This document shows positions 16,675 to 25,997 of a DNA stretch of 64,000 nucleotides, piece by piece. Position numbers and translations under genes: made by a program. Origin of the DNA: Sphingomonas sp. OV641 (lineage in GTDB: Bacteria > Pseudomonadota > Alphaproteobacteria > Sphingomonadales > Sphingomonadaceae); NCBI RefSeq assembly GCF_900109205.1, contig NZ_FNZB01000005.1, positions 62,001 through 126,000 on the forward strand, given 5' to 3'. The notes beneath the pieces were generated by a model. The model saw only the letters and a program-made list of their open reading frames with translations, was not told the DNA's origin and did not search any database. The first letter of the stretch is position 1, and each line of letters begins with the position of its first letter.

Positions 16675-18464
16675 AGCGTCTCGTCCTCCCTTTCCTCTGT
16701 GCGCTGCTCGCTGCTGGCGGCGGCTTCGCACAGACGACGAAGGAGGAGGCACGGCGCGAGGGCAACGATCTGGGCAAGGCGATGCGTGCCAACGGCGCCA
16801 ATCTGCCGGGCCAGGGACAGCTTGGCGAACTGCCGGGATACCAGGGCACGACGCTGCCGGAATCGACCTATTTCAGCGATCCGGATCGCCTGACCGCCGA
16901 GGCGCGGCCGATCGCGACCGCCGACCAGAACTTCCGCACCGTGACCGACGCCGACAACAGCCGCCCGCGCTTCTCGAGCGCCGAGATCGAGGAGGTGACG
17001 CGGCGCGGCATGACGATCGCGGACAACCCCGATGCCTATCTCGAGGGACAGCAGCTGGGTGGCGAGAACGGCACCTGTACGCCGCTGCCGCCCGGTGCCG
17101 GTGCCAAAGGCTATTACGAGGCGGTCTGCAACAAGGGGTCGCAGATATCCGAAGGTCCGGAGACTTGCACCGCGCGGCTCGTGCCGACCGTCGTCAACAC
17201 CGAGCGCTATTTCTACTACGGGGTGCGCGACCAGAACGAGGGTAACGGCTTTGCCCGCAACAGCGTGATGGCCGCCAAGGTCGCGGCGGGCATCTGTCGC
17301 ACCGAACCTGCCACGCCGCATATCTGTGACGCACAGGTCGAGATGGGCGCGGGCGGCGATCGGCCGGCTGACTATCTGCGCTGGTGCAAGGGGCTGAGCT
17401 CGATGCGCACCAACGCACAGCTCTATTCCTGTTCGTCCGAAATCCCGCAGGCCGAGATCCCCGCGCACGTCAACAATCGCACCGGCACCACGTACCTGCG
17501 CAAGGAAGGGTCGACCAGCGTCACCGTCACCCGCAACGAGGGAAGCTGCCCGGCGCTGTCGGACAACGAGGGCTGCACGGCGACCGGCGAAGAGGTCTGC
17601 ACCGAGGGGCCGGAGACGCGGATGATCGAGGGCGTCGCCGTCACGCAAAGCTGCTGGGCATGGTCGCGCACTTTTTCGTGCCGGCGGATCACGCAAGGCA
17701 ACGACTGCACCGATCTCGATGCCAATCGCCAGTGCACCTTCCTGCGCGACGAATGCCTCGACGATCCGCAACAAGGCGCCTGCAAGGTCTCGCAGCGGAT
17801 CTACAGCTGTCCGCTTCCGGCCGAACAGGCGCCGGGCGACAAGCAATATATCTGCGGCGGCGATGTCTATTGCATCAACGGCGACTGCGAGCCGATCGAG
17901 CGCGAGGCATCGACCGAGTTCAAGGACGCGCTGGTCGCCCTCCATTCGCTGGGCGAGGCGGGCAAGCAGTTCGACCCCGACAATCTGACCGTCTTCTCGG
18001 GCGAGCGGGGTGCCTGCAGCAAGAAGATCTTCGGCGCGTCCAACTGCTGTTCGGGCAAGGGCGTACCGCTGCTCACCCCCTGGCTGTGCAGCGCGGCCGA
18101 TCGCGCGCTGGACGAAAAGGACGACAAGGGGCTGTGCCACAAGGTCGGCACCTATTGTTCGGACAAGGTGCTCGGCATCTGCGTCACTTCGCGCGACGCC
18201 TATTGCTGCTTTGGCAGCAAGCTCTCGCGCATCCTCCAGGAACAGGGCCGCACCCAGCTGAACAAGCCGTGGGGCAAGCCCAAGGACGCGAAGTGCGAGG
18301 GTTTCACCATCGAGGAGTTCCAGCGCCTCGACCTCTCGAAGATGGATTTCGCCGAGGTCTACGCCGAGTTCACCGACGCCGCCAAACTCCCCGACGAGGT
18401 GGAGACAATGGCCAAGATCCAGCAAAAAATTGAGGATTATTATGGTCGTTCGCCTCGCAACTAA
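16671..18464 (+). CDS. traN: Mating-pair stabilisation protein TraN
   Basis: This 597-residue protein (F TraN is 602) has a GTG start overlapping the trbC stop and a signal peptide ending near GGGFAQTT. It is very cysteine-rich throughout, with repeated small loops and a CCSGKG... CCFGSKLSRILQEQGR C-terminus that is the family hallmark. TraN is the outer-membrane adhesin that contacts recipient surface proteins and stabilises mating pairs. Because specificity lies in the variable middle part, host range cannot be read from this. Confidence 0.9.
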   Translation: MKRLVLPFLCALLAAGGGFAQTTKEEARREGNDLGKAMRANGANLPGQGQLGELPGYQGTTLPESTYFSDPDRLTAEARPIATADQNFRTVTDADNSRPRFSSAEIEEVTRRGMTIADNPDAYLEGQQLGGENGTCTPLPPGAGAKGYYEAVCNKGSQISEGPETCTARLVPTVVNTERYFYYGVRDQNEGNGFARNSVMAAKVAAGICRTEPATPHICDAQVEMGAGGDRPADYLRWCKGLSSMRTNAQLYSCSSEIPQAEIPAHVNNRTGTTYLRKEGSTSVTVTRNEGSCPALSDNEGCTATGEEVCTEGPETRMIEGVAVTQSCWAWSRTFSCRRITQGNDCTDLDANRQCTFLRDECLDDPQQGACKVSQRIYSCPLPAEQAPGDKQYICGGDVYCINGDCEPIEREASTEFKDALVALHSLGEAGKQFDPDNLTVFSGERGACSKKIFGASNCCSGKGVPLLTPWLCSAADRALDEKDDKGLCHKVGTYCSDKVLGICVTSRDAYCCFGSKLSRILQEQGRTQLNKPWGKPKDAKCEGFTIEEFQRLDLSKMDFAEVYAEFTDAAKLPDEVETMAKIQQKIEDYYGRSPRN

Positions 18465-19197
18465 ATGGGGAAGCAGCGGGGGCGAAGGCCCGTGCGAGAT
18501 CCGCATGTCGGTCTTCGAGCTCGCGATGTTCATGCGGATCTTCCGCGATGAAAACCCGGTCGATCCCGGCGACGTGGCGGCGACGGTCGGCCACTGGTTC
18601 GAATGCGACGTGACCGTGGCGCACGTCCGCGCGGTCGCCGACCGCATGATCCGCAAGGGCTGGCTCACCCACCGCGAGGGGGGCCTTCGCGCCGCGCCGG
18701 ACGGCCGCGACCAGGCGCGCGTCAGCCTGCACGGCATCATCAACTTCATGCGGATGGGCACCAAGCTGCTCGACGTGGCCTTGATGATGAACATCCTCAA
18801 CGTCGCCAAGCACGAGGTCGACCCGCCGTACGAGGAGGACCTCGATCCGATCGACGAGGACCTCGACCATCCGGACGCGCCCGACCGCTGGCTCACGAAG
18901 GATGGCTGGACCGATATCGATCCGGCGACCGGCAAGCCCGACCCGTGGCGCAACGGCAGCGGACCCAAGGGCACCCGCTCTGGAGATGGCGAAGCCGGAA
19001 ACGCCGCGAGCGCCGGGGCCGGCGAGGAACCGGCCGGGAGTGCCGGTAGCGGTGACGACGCCGGCGCGGGCGACGCCCCGGCCGATAGCGCCGCGAACGA
19101 TGCCGACACGGCCGGTGACGACACGGGAAAGCTGGCCACGAACGAGCCCGGGGCGCCGGGAAAGACCCGGGGGGAGAATGACGATGACGAACGATAG
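18442..19197 (+). CDS. Unknown protein with winged-helix-like N-terminus and acidic tail
   Basis: This 251-residue protein starts at the ATG 18442 with TGAGGA six bases upstream, inside the end of traN. Residues ~15-90 resemble a winged-helix module (VFELAMFMRIF, VADRMIRKGWLTHREGGLRA). The last 90 residues are an Ala/Gly/Asp/Glu-rich low-complexity tail. It overlaps traF. No counterpart in F is known to me; a cytoplasmic regulator embedded in the operon is possible. Confidence 0.6.
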   Translation: MVVRLATKWGSSGGEGPCEIRMSVFELAMFMRIFRDENPVDPGDVAATVGHWFECDVTVAHVRAVADRMIRKGWLTHREGGLRAAPDGRDQARVSLHGIINFMRMGTKLLDVALMMNILNVAKHEVDPPYEEDLDPIDEDLDHPDAPDRWLTKDGWTDIDPATGKPDPWRNGSGPKGTRSGDGEAGNAASAGAGEEPAGSAGSGDDAGAGDAPADSAANDADTAGDDTGKLATNEPGAPGKTRGENDDDER

Positions 19198-20074
19198 GAA
19201 TCTGGTCCGCCGGTTGCGGATCGTCTGTCTCGCGGCGTTGGGTGTCGTTTTGCTGCCGGCGACCGCGCCGGCGCAGTCGCTCGCCGAGGCGGCCGCGTAC
19301 GAGGACGATGCGCGCGCACAGATGGTCGCAGCGCCCGCGTCGGCCGACGAGGCGCAGGCCGCTGAAGACGCCTTCTACTGCCGCGAGCGCCGGCTCGGGC
19401 AATGGTTCTACTGCGAGAAGCCTCGCGCGAAGCCGAAGACGGCGACCCCCGCGCCCACCCCGCAGGCCTCCGCCAGCGAGCGGCTCGCCGCGATCGGCAA
19501 GGAACTCGATGAACTGAAGGCCCGCGCCATCCTCGAGCCGAGCGAGGCGAACGTCATCGCCTATGTCCGCTACCAGCGCGAGCAGCTCGACCGTGCCTCG
19601 ACCTTCTCGGACACCTGGCAGCGCGCGCTGTGGCAGAACCCGGATATCGACTACACGCTCCAGCGCCCGGTCTCGACCGTCGGCAAGCGTGCCTGGACCG
19701 ATACCCGCAAGGCCGACCGCGACACGGTGATGAACCGCTTGGGCGAGCGGTACGGCATGTTCTACTTCTTCGCGCAGTCCTGCGCCGCCTGCGAGGTCTT
19801 CGGCCCGATCCTGCGCTCAGTCGCCGCCAGCCACCGCATGGCGGTGATGGCGGTCTCGATGGACGGGGGACCAAGCAAGGACTTCCCCAACTACGTGGTC
19901 GACAGCGGCCAGCGCGCGCGCATGGGCGTGCCCGGCAACGCCGTCCCCGCGCTCGTCCTCTTCGACACCGTCACCCGCCGCACCGTCCCCATCGGGTTCG
20001 GCATCCTCTCGGCCGACGAAATCTCGGACCGCATCTTCACCCTTACCAACACCAAGGTCGGGAGCGACTACTGA
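19184..20074 (+). CDS. traF: Conjugal pilus assembly protein TraF (thioredoxin-like)
   Basis: This 296-residue protein starts at the second of two nearby ATGs, because GGGGGAG is 7 bases before 19184 but abuts 19178. A signal peptide ends near TAPAQSLA. Its C-terminal thioredoxin fold retains a CxxC pair, FAQSCAACEVFGP (near residue 203), whereas F TraF itself lacks the pair. Periplasmic pilus-assembly role with TraH. The retained CxxC suggests redox activity alongside the DsbC-like protein. Confidence 0.85.
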   Translation: MTNDRNLVRRLRIVCLAALGVVLLPATAPAQSLAEAAAYEDDARAQMVAAPASADEAQAAEDAFYCRERRLGQWFYCEKPRAKPKTATPAPTPQASASERLAAIGKELDELKARAILEPSEANVIAYVRYQREQLDRASTFSDTWQRALWQNPDIDYTLQRPVSTVGKRAWTDTRKADRDTVMNRLGERYGMFYFFAQSCAACEVFGPILRSVAASHRMAVMAVSMDGGPSKDFPNYVVDSGQRARMGVPGNAVPALVLFDTVTRRTVPIGFGILSADEISDRIFTLTNTKVGSDY

Positions 20075-21534
20075 TGCACACTCCCCTGCCCCCCGCCCGC
20101 TCACCTTTCCGCGTCTTTCGCCGGCGGTTTGCCGCCGGGCTCGCGAGCGCCGCCGCGCTCTCGATGATCCCGGCCGACATCGCCTCCGCTCAGGTCGCCG
20201 CCAAGATGAACGACTTTTTCAACGATGCCGGCGGTGCCGCCAACGTGACCGGGCCATCGGCCTATCAGGGGCAAAGTGCCGGTTATTATTCAGGTGGCAA
20301 CGTTTGGACCCGCTTCCCCCAGCGCAGCGTCCAGCCCTTCAACCTGCAATTGCCGAGTGCTCGCGCCGGGTGCGGCGGGATCGACCTGTTCGCCGGCTCC
20401 TTCTCGTTCATCAACTCGGGCGAACTCGTCGCGATGATGAAGGGCGTCGCCAACAATGCGCTGGGCTTCGCCTTCAAGCTCGCCATCAGCAGCATCTCGC
20501 CGCAGATCTCGAAGGAGATCGACTTCCTGCAGGGCGCGGCGCAGCAGCTCAACCAGATGAACATCTCGTCGTGCGAGGCCGCGCAGGGGTTGGTCGGGGC
20601 GGTGTGGCCCAAGATGCAGGGCGCGCGATCGACCATCTGCGCGGCGGTCGGCAACAGCCAGGGCAAGTTTTCCGACTGGGCCAAGGCGCGGCAGGGCTGC
20701 GGTGCCGGCGGTGAGCAGGATGCGACGCTCGAGGGCAATACCGACCCGAAGATGGCCGACCATATTCCGGCCAAGCCGCGCAACTATACCTGGGAGGCGT
20801 TGAAGCGCTCCAACAAGTTCGGCGGCTTCGACAAGCAGTTCTCCGAATATCTGATGACGCTGGTCGGCACCGTCGTCATCAGCGGCAAGGACGCGGACCG
20901 GAGCATCAAGTATTTCGGCCCCGGCGAGGATGCGGTGGTGACCGCACTGCTCGACGGCACCCAGAACGGCAACCCGGTCAAGATCCTGTCGTGCCGGGAC
21001 GATGATTGCCTCGACATCAGCGAGCAATCGCTGCCGATCCCGACCGCGAGCGCGCTGCGCCCGCGCGTCAAGGCGATGATCGTATCGATGAACGGCAAGA
21101 TCCGCACCGACAGCGCGCTCGACAATGCCGAGAAGCAGCTGCTCAACATGACCAACATCCCGCTCTACAAGATGCTGACCGTCCAGGCGCTCGCGCATTC
21201 GAGCTTCACCGACGGCGAGGTCGATGCGCTGGCCGAGGTCGTCGCGATCAACCTCCTCGCCTCGATGATCGACAACATGATCGACCGGGTGGTGACGCAG
21301 GTCGATTTCCAGCCCGCCGATCAGGCGACCGCCGAGACGTGGCGCGGGCAACTGGCCGATGCGCGCAACAAATACGCGCAGCGTGACGTGAAGGTGAAGG
21401 ACACCGTCACGATGGCGACCAACCTCATCAACCGTTCGGTGATGCTGGAATCGACACTCCAGAACGCGATGTCGCCGGGCATGCAGGCCGCGCTCAATTT
21501 CTCGCGGGGCCTGAGCGCGCAGGGGCTCAACTAA
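20074..21534 (+). CDS. traH: Conjugal pilus assembly protein TraH
   Basis: This 486-residue protein (F TraH 458) has its start overlapping the traF stop (TGATG). A signal peptide ends near DIASAQVAA. The mature start MNDFFNDAGGAANVTGPSAY followed by the GCGGIDLFAGSFSFIN block is the TraH signature. A long helical middle and C-terminal coiled-coil-like region follow. TraH is an outer-membrane-associated assembly factor. Confidence 0.92.
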   Translation: MHTPLPPARSPFRVFRRRFAAGLASAAALSMIPADIASAQVAAKMNDFFNDAGGAANVTGPSAYQGQSAGYYSGGNVWTRFPQRSVQPFNLQLPSARAGCGGIDLFAGSFSFINSGELVAMMKGVANNALGFAFKLAISSISPQISKEIDFLQGAAQQLNQMNISSCEAAQGLVGAVWPKMQGARSTICAAVGNSQGKFSDWAKARQGCGAGGEQDATLEGNTDPKMADHIPAKPRNYTWEALKRSNKFGGFDKQFSEYLMTLVGTVVISGKDADRSIKYFGPGEDAVVTALLDGTQNGNPVKILSCRDDDCLDISEQSLPIPTASALRPRVKAMIVSMNGKIRTDSALDNAEKQLLNMTNIPLYKMLTVQALAHSSFTDGEVDALAEVVAINLLASMIDNMIDRVVTQVDFQPADQATAETWRGQLADARNKYAQRDVKVKDTVTMATNLINRSVMLESTLQNAMSPGMQAALNFSRGLSAQGLN

Positions 21535-21547
21535 GGGGGCTTTGACG

Positions 21548-24475
21548 ATGGTCGAGGTGTTCACGATCGGGGGCGGCGAGTATATCGTCAACGTCTTCAA
21601 CGCGGTCGCCGCGTGGACCGGAGGCGGCGGTTATCGCGCGCTGCTGCGCGTCGTCATGGTGCTCGGCTTCATCTACGCGCTGATGGCGGTCGCCTTCACG
21701 ATGAACGTGCGCGCCTGGCTCAACTGGTTCCTGGGCTCCGCGCTTATCTATTCGTGCCTCATGGTGCCGACCGTCACCGTCAAGGTCACTGACCGGATCA
21801 ATCCCAGCCTCGCCCCCGCCGTCGTCGCCAACGTGCCGCTGGGTCTGGGCGTAATGGCCAGCTTCACCAGCCAGGTCGGCGACTGGCTGACGCGGACCGC
21901 CGAGACCGTGTTCGTGATGCCCAACGAACTCAACTATTCGACCAACGGCATGATCTACGGCTCGCGCCTGTTCGACATGACGCGCAACTTCCAGATCCGC
22001 GATGCCGAGTTTTCGACCAACCTCCAGATACACTTCAAGAATTGCGTGTTCGGCGACATCCTGCTGAATCGCAAGTCGCTGACCGTGTTGTCGCAAGCCA
22101 AAGACCTGTGGGCCGAGCTAGGACCGGGTTCGCCGGCGCGCGGACAGCCGTGGATCGCGCGCGACGGGTCGGGCATGAGCAGCCAGATCGTCACCTGCGA
22201 GCAGGCCTATAACCTGCTCAGTGCGCAATGGGTGCCGATGATCGAGGCGGCCACCAGCCTGTGGGGCAAGGAAGCCTATACCCGCCTGTCGACCGCGCAG
22301 GCGGCGGCCAAGCTGAAACAGGACATACCGGTCGTGGCTTCCGCCTTCACCGGCTCGTCGGGCGACTATACCTCGACCATGCGCCAGATGACCGCGATCA
22401 ACGCCTTCATGCAGGCGCGCGACGGCATGGCCGGGGGGCCGGGGTCAGCCTCGATCGACACCTTCGCTACTACCCGCGCCGACATCCAGGCGCGCAACAC
22501 CTACAATTCGATCTCGCAGCAGGCGATGACCTGGGTCCCGATCCTCAACATCGTGCTGACCGTCGTCTTCTACGCGATGTTCCCGGTGATCTTCCCACTG
22601 TTCCTGATGCCGCAGACCGGGGTCCAGGCATTGAAGGGCTATCTCACCGGCTTCTTCTATCTCGCCTCCTGGGGGCCGCTCTACGTCATCCTCCACATGA
22701 TCTGCATGAGCCGGGGCATGTCGGCTGCCAACGGGGTCGCCGAGGGCGGCGTGTCGCTTGGCAGCTTCGCGGGCATCGGCGCGGTCAACGCCGAGACCGC
22801 CACGATCGCGGGGTTCATGCTCATGAGCGTGCCGTTCATGGCGGCAGCCCTCTCACGCGGGGCCATGAGCATTTCGGGTCAGTCGATGTCGATGCTCAAC
22901 CCGGCGCAGAACGCGGCCGAGGCAGCCGCCGTCGAGCAGACCACCGGCAATTACAGCTACGGCAACGTCAGCTTCGCCAACTCGTCGTCGAACAACCTGC
23001 AAAGCAACCAGTGGCACGACGCGGCGAACTATTCGACCGGGGCGGCCGGGTTCACCGAGCGTGCGAGCAACGGCGCGACCCGATCGGCCTATGGCAACGG
23101 CGAGTCCGTCTACAATGTCTCGGGCGCGATGTCGCAGCTCGGGACCGGCTTCACCGAGAACCGCGGCATCGCGGCCGATCTGCGCCAGACCGCCTCCGAG
23201 ATGCGTCGCCAGGCGGTCAGCGAAGAGGAAGCCGCCGCGCGGATCCTGACCTCGACCAACACCGATCGCGCGTCGCAGGGCACCTCGACCACGATCGGGA
23301 GCGGGTTCGAGACATCCTCGTCTAACACCGACAGCAGCGGCGTCGAGAACTTCTACGGCAACAGCGGCAGCACCTTCAACGGGATCGAGGACCGGTCCAG
23401 TGTCGGGAATGCCGCCCGGGTGACAGGATCGCATCGGCGCGCATCTGAAGACAACGACGTTACTCGCGGAGGCTATTCCGCTGCGCTAGGCCTCCCTGGT
23501 GGTGGTGGTGGCGGAAAGAATGCTGGGGCGAACGGAACTGGCCAGTCCGGCGGCGCTTCAGCGTCGTCGCCCAACCGTAGCCCGTCGATAAACGGCGGAA
23601 TTGAAGGGGGTCGCGTCCTAAGCGCCCAAAATTCTGATAGTCTTCATCGTTCGACAGAAAGAACCCAATCTACGGATGACGCCAACACAGCGTCCGGCGG
23701 GATACGAAATGAAAAGTCCGCTGGTGATCGCATCACCGATGGAACTGGACATCAGGAGCGTTCCGCGCTCACTAGCCGCAACGAACGGTCAAGCACGGCG
23801 TCGCGCAGCCGCGAGCAGGCGCTTTCCGAGGCTGCGACCCATGAACTGCGCGCGCGCAAGCTGAACGAGCGGGCCGACCAGCTGTCGAACGAGGCCAGCT
23901 ACATGGAGAGCCACAACTTCCAGGTCAGCCAGAACCTCAGCCAGGATTTCTCGCAGTGGTACGAGCGTCGTATCGCAGGCCGTCAGGGTCTCGATGCCCC
24001 TTCGCCGCTTGCCGTCGTAATGACGCCGCAGCAGCGGCAGGTTCGCGATCAGTTGATGTCAGAGTATCTCGCCTCGTCGAAGCAGGAGATCATGGACTCG
24101 GTTGCCCCCCGCTTCCACGAGCCTGATCTCGTCGACGTCCCCGCCTCGCCCATCACATCGGAGGCGGATGTCCGCGGGCATCATCGTCCCGGTGGGCTAC
24201 TGCCCGTCAACATCCCCGGATCGTTGCCTGACACGACCGGGGCGGCAGGCAGGATCGCAGCGGGCCAAGCCGGGATCGCTGATGCAGGACGCGCGGCTTC
24301 CGTCATGCGTCAGGGGCATCTGGATGCCGGGTCGGGTGTACGGGGTGAGGTCGATAAAGATATGAACCGGCAATTCTTCACCGATCCGAAGGCCCGCGAG
24401 ATGCCTGAGCTATTCCCTGGGTCACGCTATCTGAAGGAAAAGATCTTTGGCCCTAGTGAGCCCAAATCCAAATGA
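21548..24475 (+). CDS. traG: Conjugal transfer protein TraG
   Basis: This 975-residue protein (F TraG 938) starts at ATG 21548 behind AGGGGGC. The N-terminal half holds several membrane helices (about residues 40-60, 335-385, 420-445) and is required in F for pilus assembly; the C-terminal half is Ser/Asn/Gly-rich and then helical (F TraG C-terminus acts in mating-pair stabilisation and entry exclusion). Bases 23,450-23,780 (residues ~635-745) are poorer in GC and codon-atypical, marking a diverged or exchanged segment. Its 3' end overlaps a convergent small gene. Confidence 0.9.
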   Translation: MVEVFTIGGGEYIVNVFNAVAAWTGGGGYRALLRVVMVLGFIYALMAVAFTMNVRAWLNWFLGSALIYSCLMVPTVTVKVTDRINPSLAPAVVANVPLGLGVMASFTSQVGDWLTRTAETVFVMPNELNYSTNGMIYGSRLFDMTRNFQIRDAEFSTNLQIHFKNCVFGDILLNRKSLTVLSQAKDLWAELGPGSPARGQPWIARDGSGMSSQIVTCEQAYNLLSAQWVPMIEAATSLWGKEAYTRLSTAQAAAKLKQDIPVVASAFTGSSGDYTSTMRQMTAINAFMQARDGMAGGPGSASIDTFATTRADIQARNTYNSISQQAMTWVPILNIVLTVVFYAMFPVIFPLFLMPQTGVQALKGYLTGFFYLASWGPLYVILHMICMSRGMSAANGVAEGGVSLGSFAGIGAVNAETATIAGFMLMSVPFMAAALSRGAMSISGQSMSMLNPAQNAAEAAAVEQTTGNYSYGNVSFANSSSNNLQSNQWHDAANYSTGAAGFTERASNGATRSAYGNGESVYNVSGAMSQLGTGFTENRGIAADLRQTASEMRRQAVSEEEAAARILTSTNTDRASQGTSTTIGSGFETSSSNTDSSGVENFYGNSGSTFNGIEDRSSVGNAARVTGSHRRASEDNDVTRGGYSAALGLPGGGGGGKNAGANGTGQSGGASASSPNRSPSINGGIEGGRVLSAQNSDSLHRSTERTQSTDDANTASGGIRNEKSAGDRITDGTGHQERSALTSRNERSSTASRSREQALSEAATHELRARKLNERADQLSNEASYMESHNFQVSQNLSQDFSQWYERRIAGRQGLDAPSPLAVVMTPQQRQVRDQLMSEYLASSKQEIMDSVAPRFHEPDLVDVPASPITSEADVRGHHRPGGLLPVNIPGSLPDTTGAAGRIAAGQAGIADAGRAASVMRQGHLDAGSGVRGEVDKDMNRQFFTDPKAREMPELFPGSRYLKEKIFGPSEPKSK

Positions 24476-24650
24476 GAAGAGCCGCAAGGACCGCATAAGA
24501 CAAATATCGTCCTATCCTTGAACCCTTGGTTTCATTCCCGTCCTGATCGTAGAAGCGTCGATCCTCATCGAAGGCTGGATTATGCTTCTCGACATAGATG
24601 GGGCCGGCAGGGTTATCCTTAGTGATAAGGTACATGTCGATGTCGTACAT
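24453..24650 (-). CDS. Small tail-anchored membrane protein, convergent with traG
   Basis: This 65-residue protein has GAGGAGG seven bases before the ATG, a strong start. It begins MYDIDMYLITKDNPAGPIYV, is acidic in the middle, and ends with a single C-terminal helix (YLSYAVLAALLIWIWAH). The last 23 bases overlap the traG end on the opposite strand. Function unknown; surface or entry exclusion is a speculation from its place after traG. Confidence 0.55.
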   Translation of the reverse strand: MYDIDMYLITKDNPAGPIYVEKHNPAFDEDRRFYDQDGNETKGSRIGRYLSYAVLAALLIWIWAH

Positions 24651-24680
24651 AGCCCAGCCTCCTCGCGCGAAGGGTAGACC

Positions 24681-25004
24681 ATGACAACGAGGTTCACAAC
24701 CGAACGCTCCCGCACCACCGAACAGGTGGAGTTCGATCCGCGATCGGGCGTGGTGCTTGCGTTCTCGTGGCTGCTGGTGCTGGCACTGGGGCTGCTGCCG
24801 CTCGCCGAGGCGAGCATGGCGCGCAGTCCCTCGATCGCGACGCCGGCGCTGATCGCCTTCTTCGTGGCGGTGGCGAGCGGTATCGTGCTGCGGCGCCGCT
24901 ATACCTGGGTCGGGCTCGCGATGCACATCTACGGCCAGATCGCGATCTGGCTGTCGTTGTTCGTGATGTCGCTGGCCGCCGTGCTGTTCGTGGCGGGCGC
25001 ATGA
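24681..25004 (+). CDS. Small three-helix membrane protein
   Basis: This 107-residue protein has a polar N-terminus of about 27 residues and three hydrophobic segments (VLAFSWLLVLALGLLPLA, IATPALIAFFVAVASGIVL, IWLSLFVMSLAAVLFVAGA). No motif recognised. Its stop overlaps the start of the degenerate GGDEF gene (ATGA), so the two are probably one transcription unit following the transfer operon. Confidence 0.6.
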   Translation: MTTRFTTERSRTTEQVEFDPRSGVVLAFSWLLVLALGLLPLAEASMARSPSIATPALIAFFVAVASGIVLRRRYTWVGLAMHIYGQIAIWLSLFVMSLAAVLFVAGA

Positions 25005-25984
25005 CCGATCGGCGCAACAGGCCGGGCAGCGGTGCGGTCGTGCTCAGGTTCCTCGACGCGCACCAACTGGAGCATACGCCCCGGCATTATGCTTTCGCGC
25101 ACCGCTACCTCCTTGGACGCGATGCTTCCTTCAGGGCGCAGGTCGACGAACTGATCGATGGCGGCGTCCGGCTGACCGAACGCCAGGTGGCCAGCTTCAC
25201 GCCCGTCCCTTCACCAGAGATCGCCGCCAACGATCGACTGCTTCCCGATATCGAACGCATCTCGTTGGGTATCCTCGCAATCATCACCCAGGCGAACGAC
25301 GAGGCGTCGGCGCTGACCCGCGAACTCACGCTCGCCGCGGCCGAACTGGTCGAGGGCGATGCGCAGACCGTGCGCGCGGTCGTCATGCGGATGCTGGCGC
25401 AAAGCCGCTCGGCCGAGCAGTCATTCGCCGCGGTCAGCAGCCAGACTCGCGCTCTCCATGACGATCTGCGTGCGATCCTCGACGTCGTCGAACAGGATCC
25501 CGCGACCGGGGCGCTGTCGCATGACGCGGTCCTCGACCGGCTCGCGAGCGCCCTGGCAACGGAGCCGCAGGACCTGTCGGTCGCGATGTTCAATCTCGAT
25601 CACGGCAGGGATGTGCGTACGACGCATGGCGAAGCGGTCGCGGTGCGCGTGCTGCGCGTCCTTGTCGGGACCCTTGCCGAACAATGCCGCCCGTCCGCGA
25701 TCGGACGGGCCGGCGACGATCGGCTGCTCGCCATCTTCCCGAACATGCCGGCGCCCGACCTCGGCGCCCTCCTCGATGCCGCCCGTCAGGCATTCGCCGC
25801 CCGGCGGATGAAGGTACGCGAAAGCGATGTCGAACTCGGCAGGATGACCTTCTCGGCCGGCGTCGCACCTGCCCGCTCGCGGACGCTCGATGAACTCCTC
25901 GGGGCACTCGCCATCCTCGCGGCTCGTGCCGGCGCCGATGGCGATGTCATCGTCAGTGAACCGCCCGTGGTGGAAATCCGATGA
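25001..25984 (+). CDS. Degenerate GGDEF-domain protein
   Basis: This is a 327-residue soluble protein. The N-terminus (RHYAFAHRYLLGRDASFRAQ) resembles the helical input region of certain alphaproteobacterial diguanylate cyclases. The C-terminal ~160 residues follow the GGDEF fold (ATGALSHDAVLDRLASAL, later LGRMTFSAGVAPAR), but the signature site reads AGDDRLLAIFP instead of GG(D/E)EF. Cyclic-di-GMP synthesis is therefore unlikely; nucleotide sensing or a structural role is more plausible. The start overlaps the membrane-protein gene. Confidence 0.72.
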   Translation: MTDRRNRPGSGAVVLRFLDAHQLEHTPRHYAFAHRYLLGRDASFRAQVDELIDGGVRLTERQVASFTPVPSPEIAANDRLLPDIERISLGILAIITQANDEASALTRELTLAAAELVEGDAQTVRAVVMRMLAQSRSAEQSFAAVSSQTRALHDDLRAILDVVEQDPATGALSHDAVLDRLASALATEPQDLSVAMFNLDHGRDVRTTHGEAVAVRVLRVLVGTLAEQCRPSAIGRAGDDRLLAIFPNMPAPDLGALLDAARQAFAARRMKVRESDVELGRMTFSAGVAPARSRTLDELLGALAILAARAGADGDVIVSEPPVVEIR

Positions 25985-25997
25985 TCGCCGGCGCAGG

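Noticed and set aside
16584..19319. 911-codon minus-strand frame over traN and the next gene
   Set aside because: Antisense shadow; traN on the plus strand has signal peptide and family cysteine pattern.
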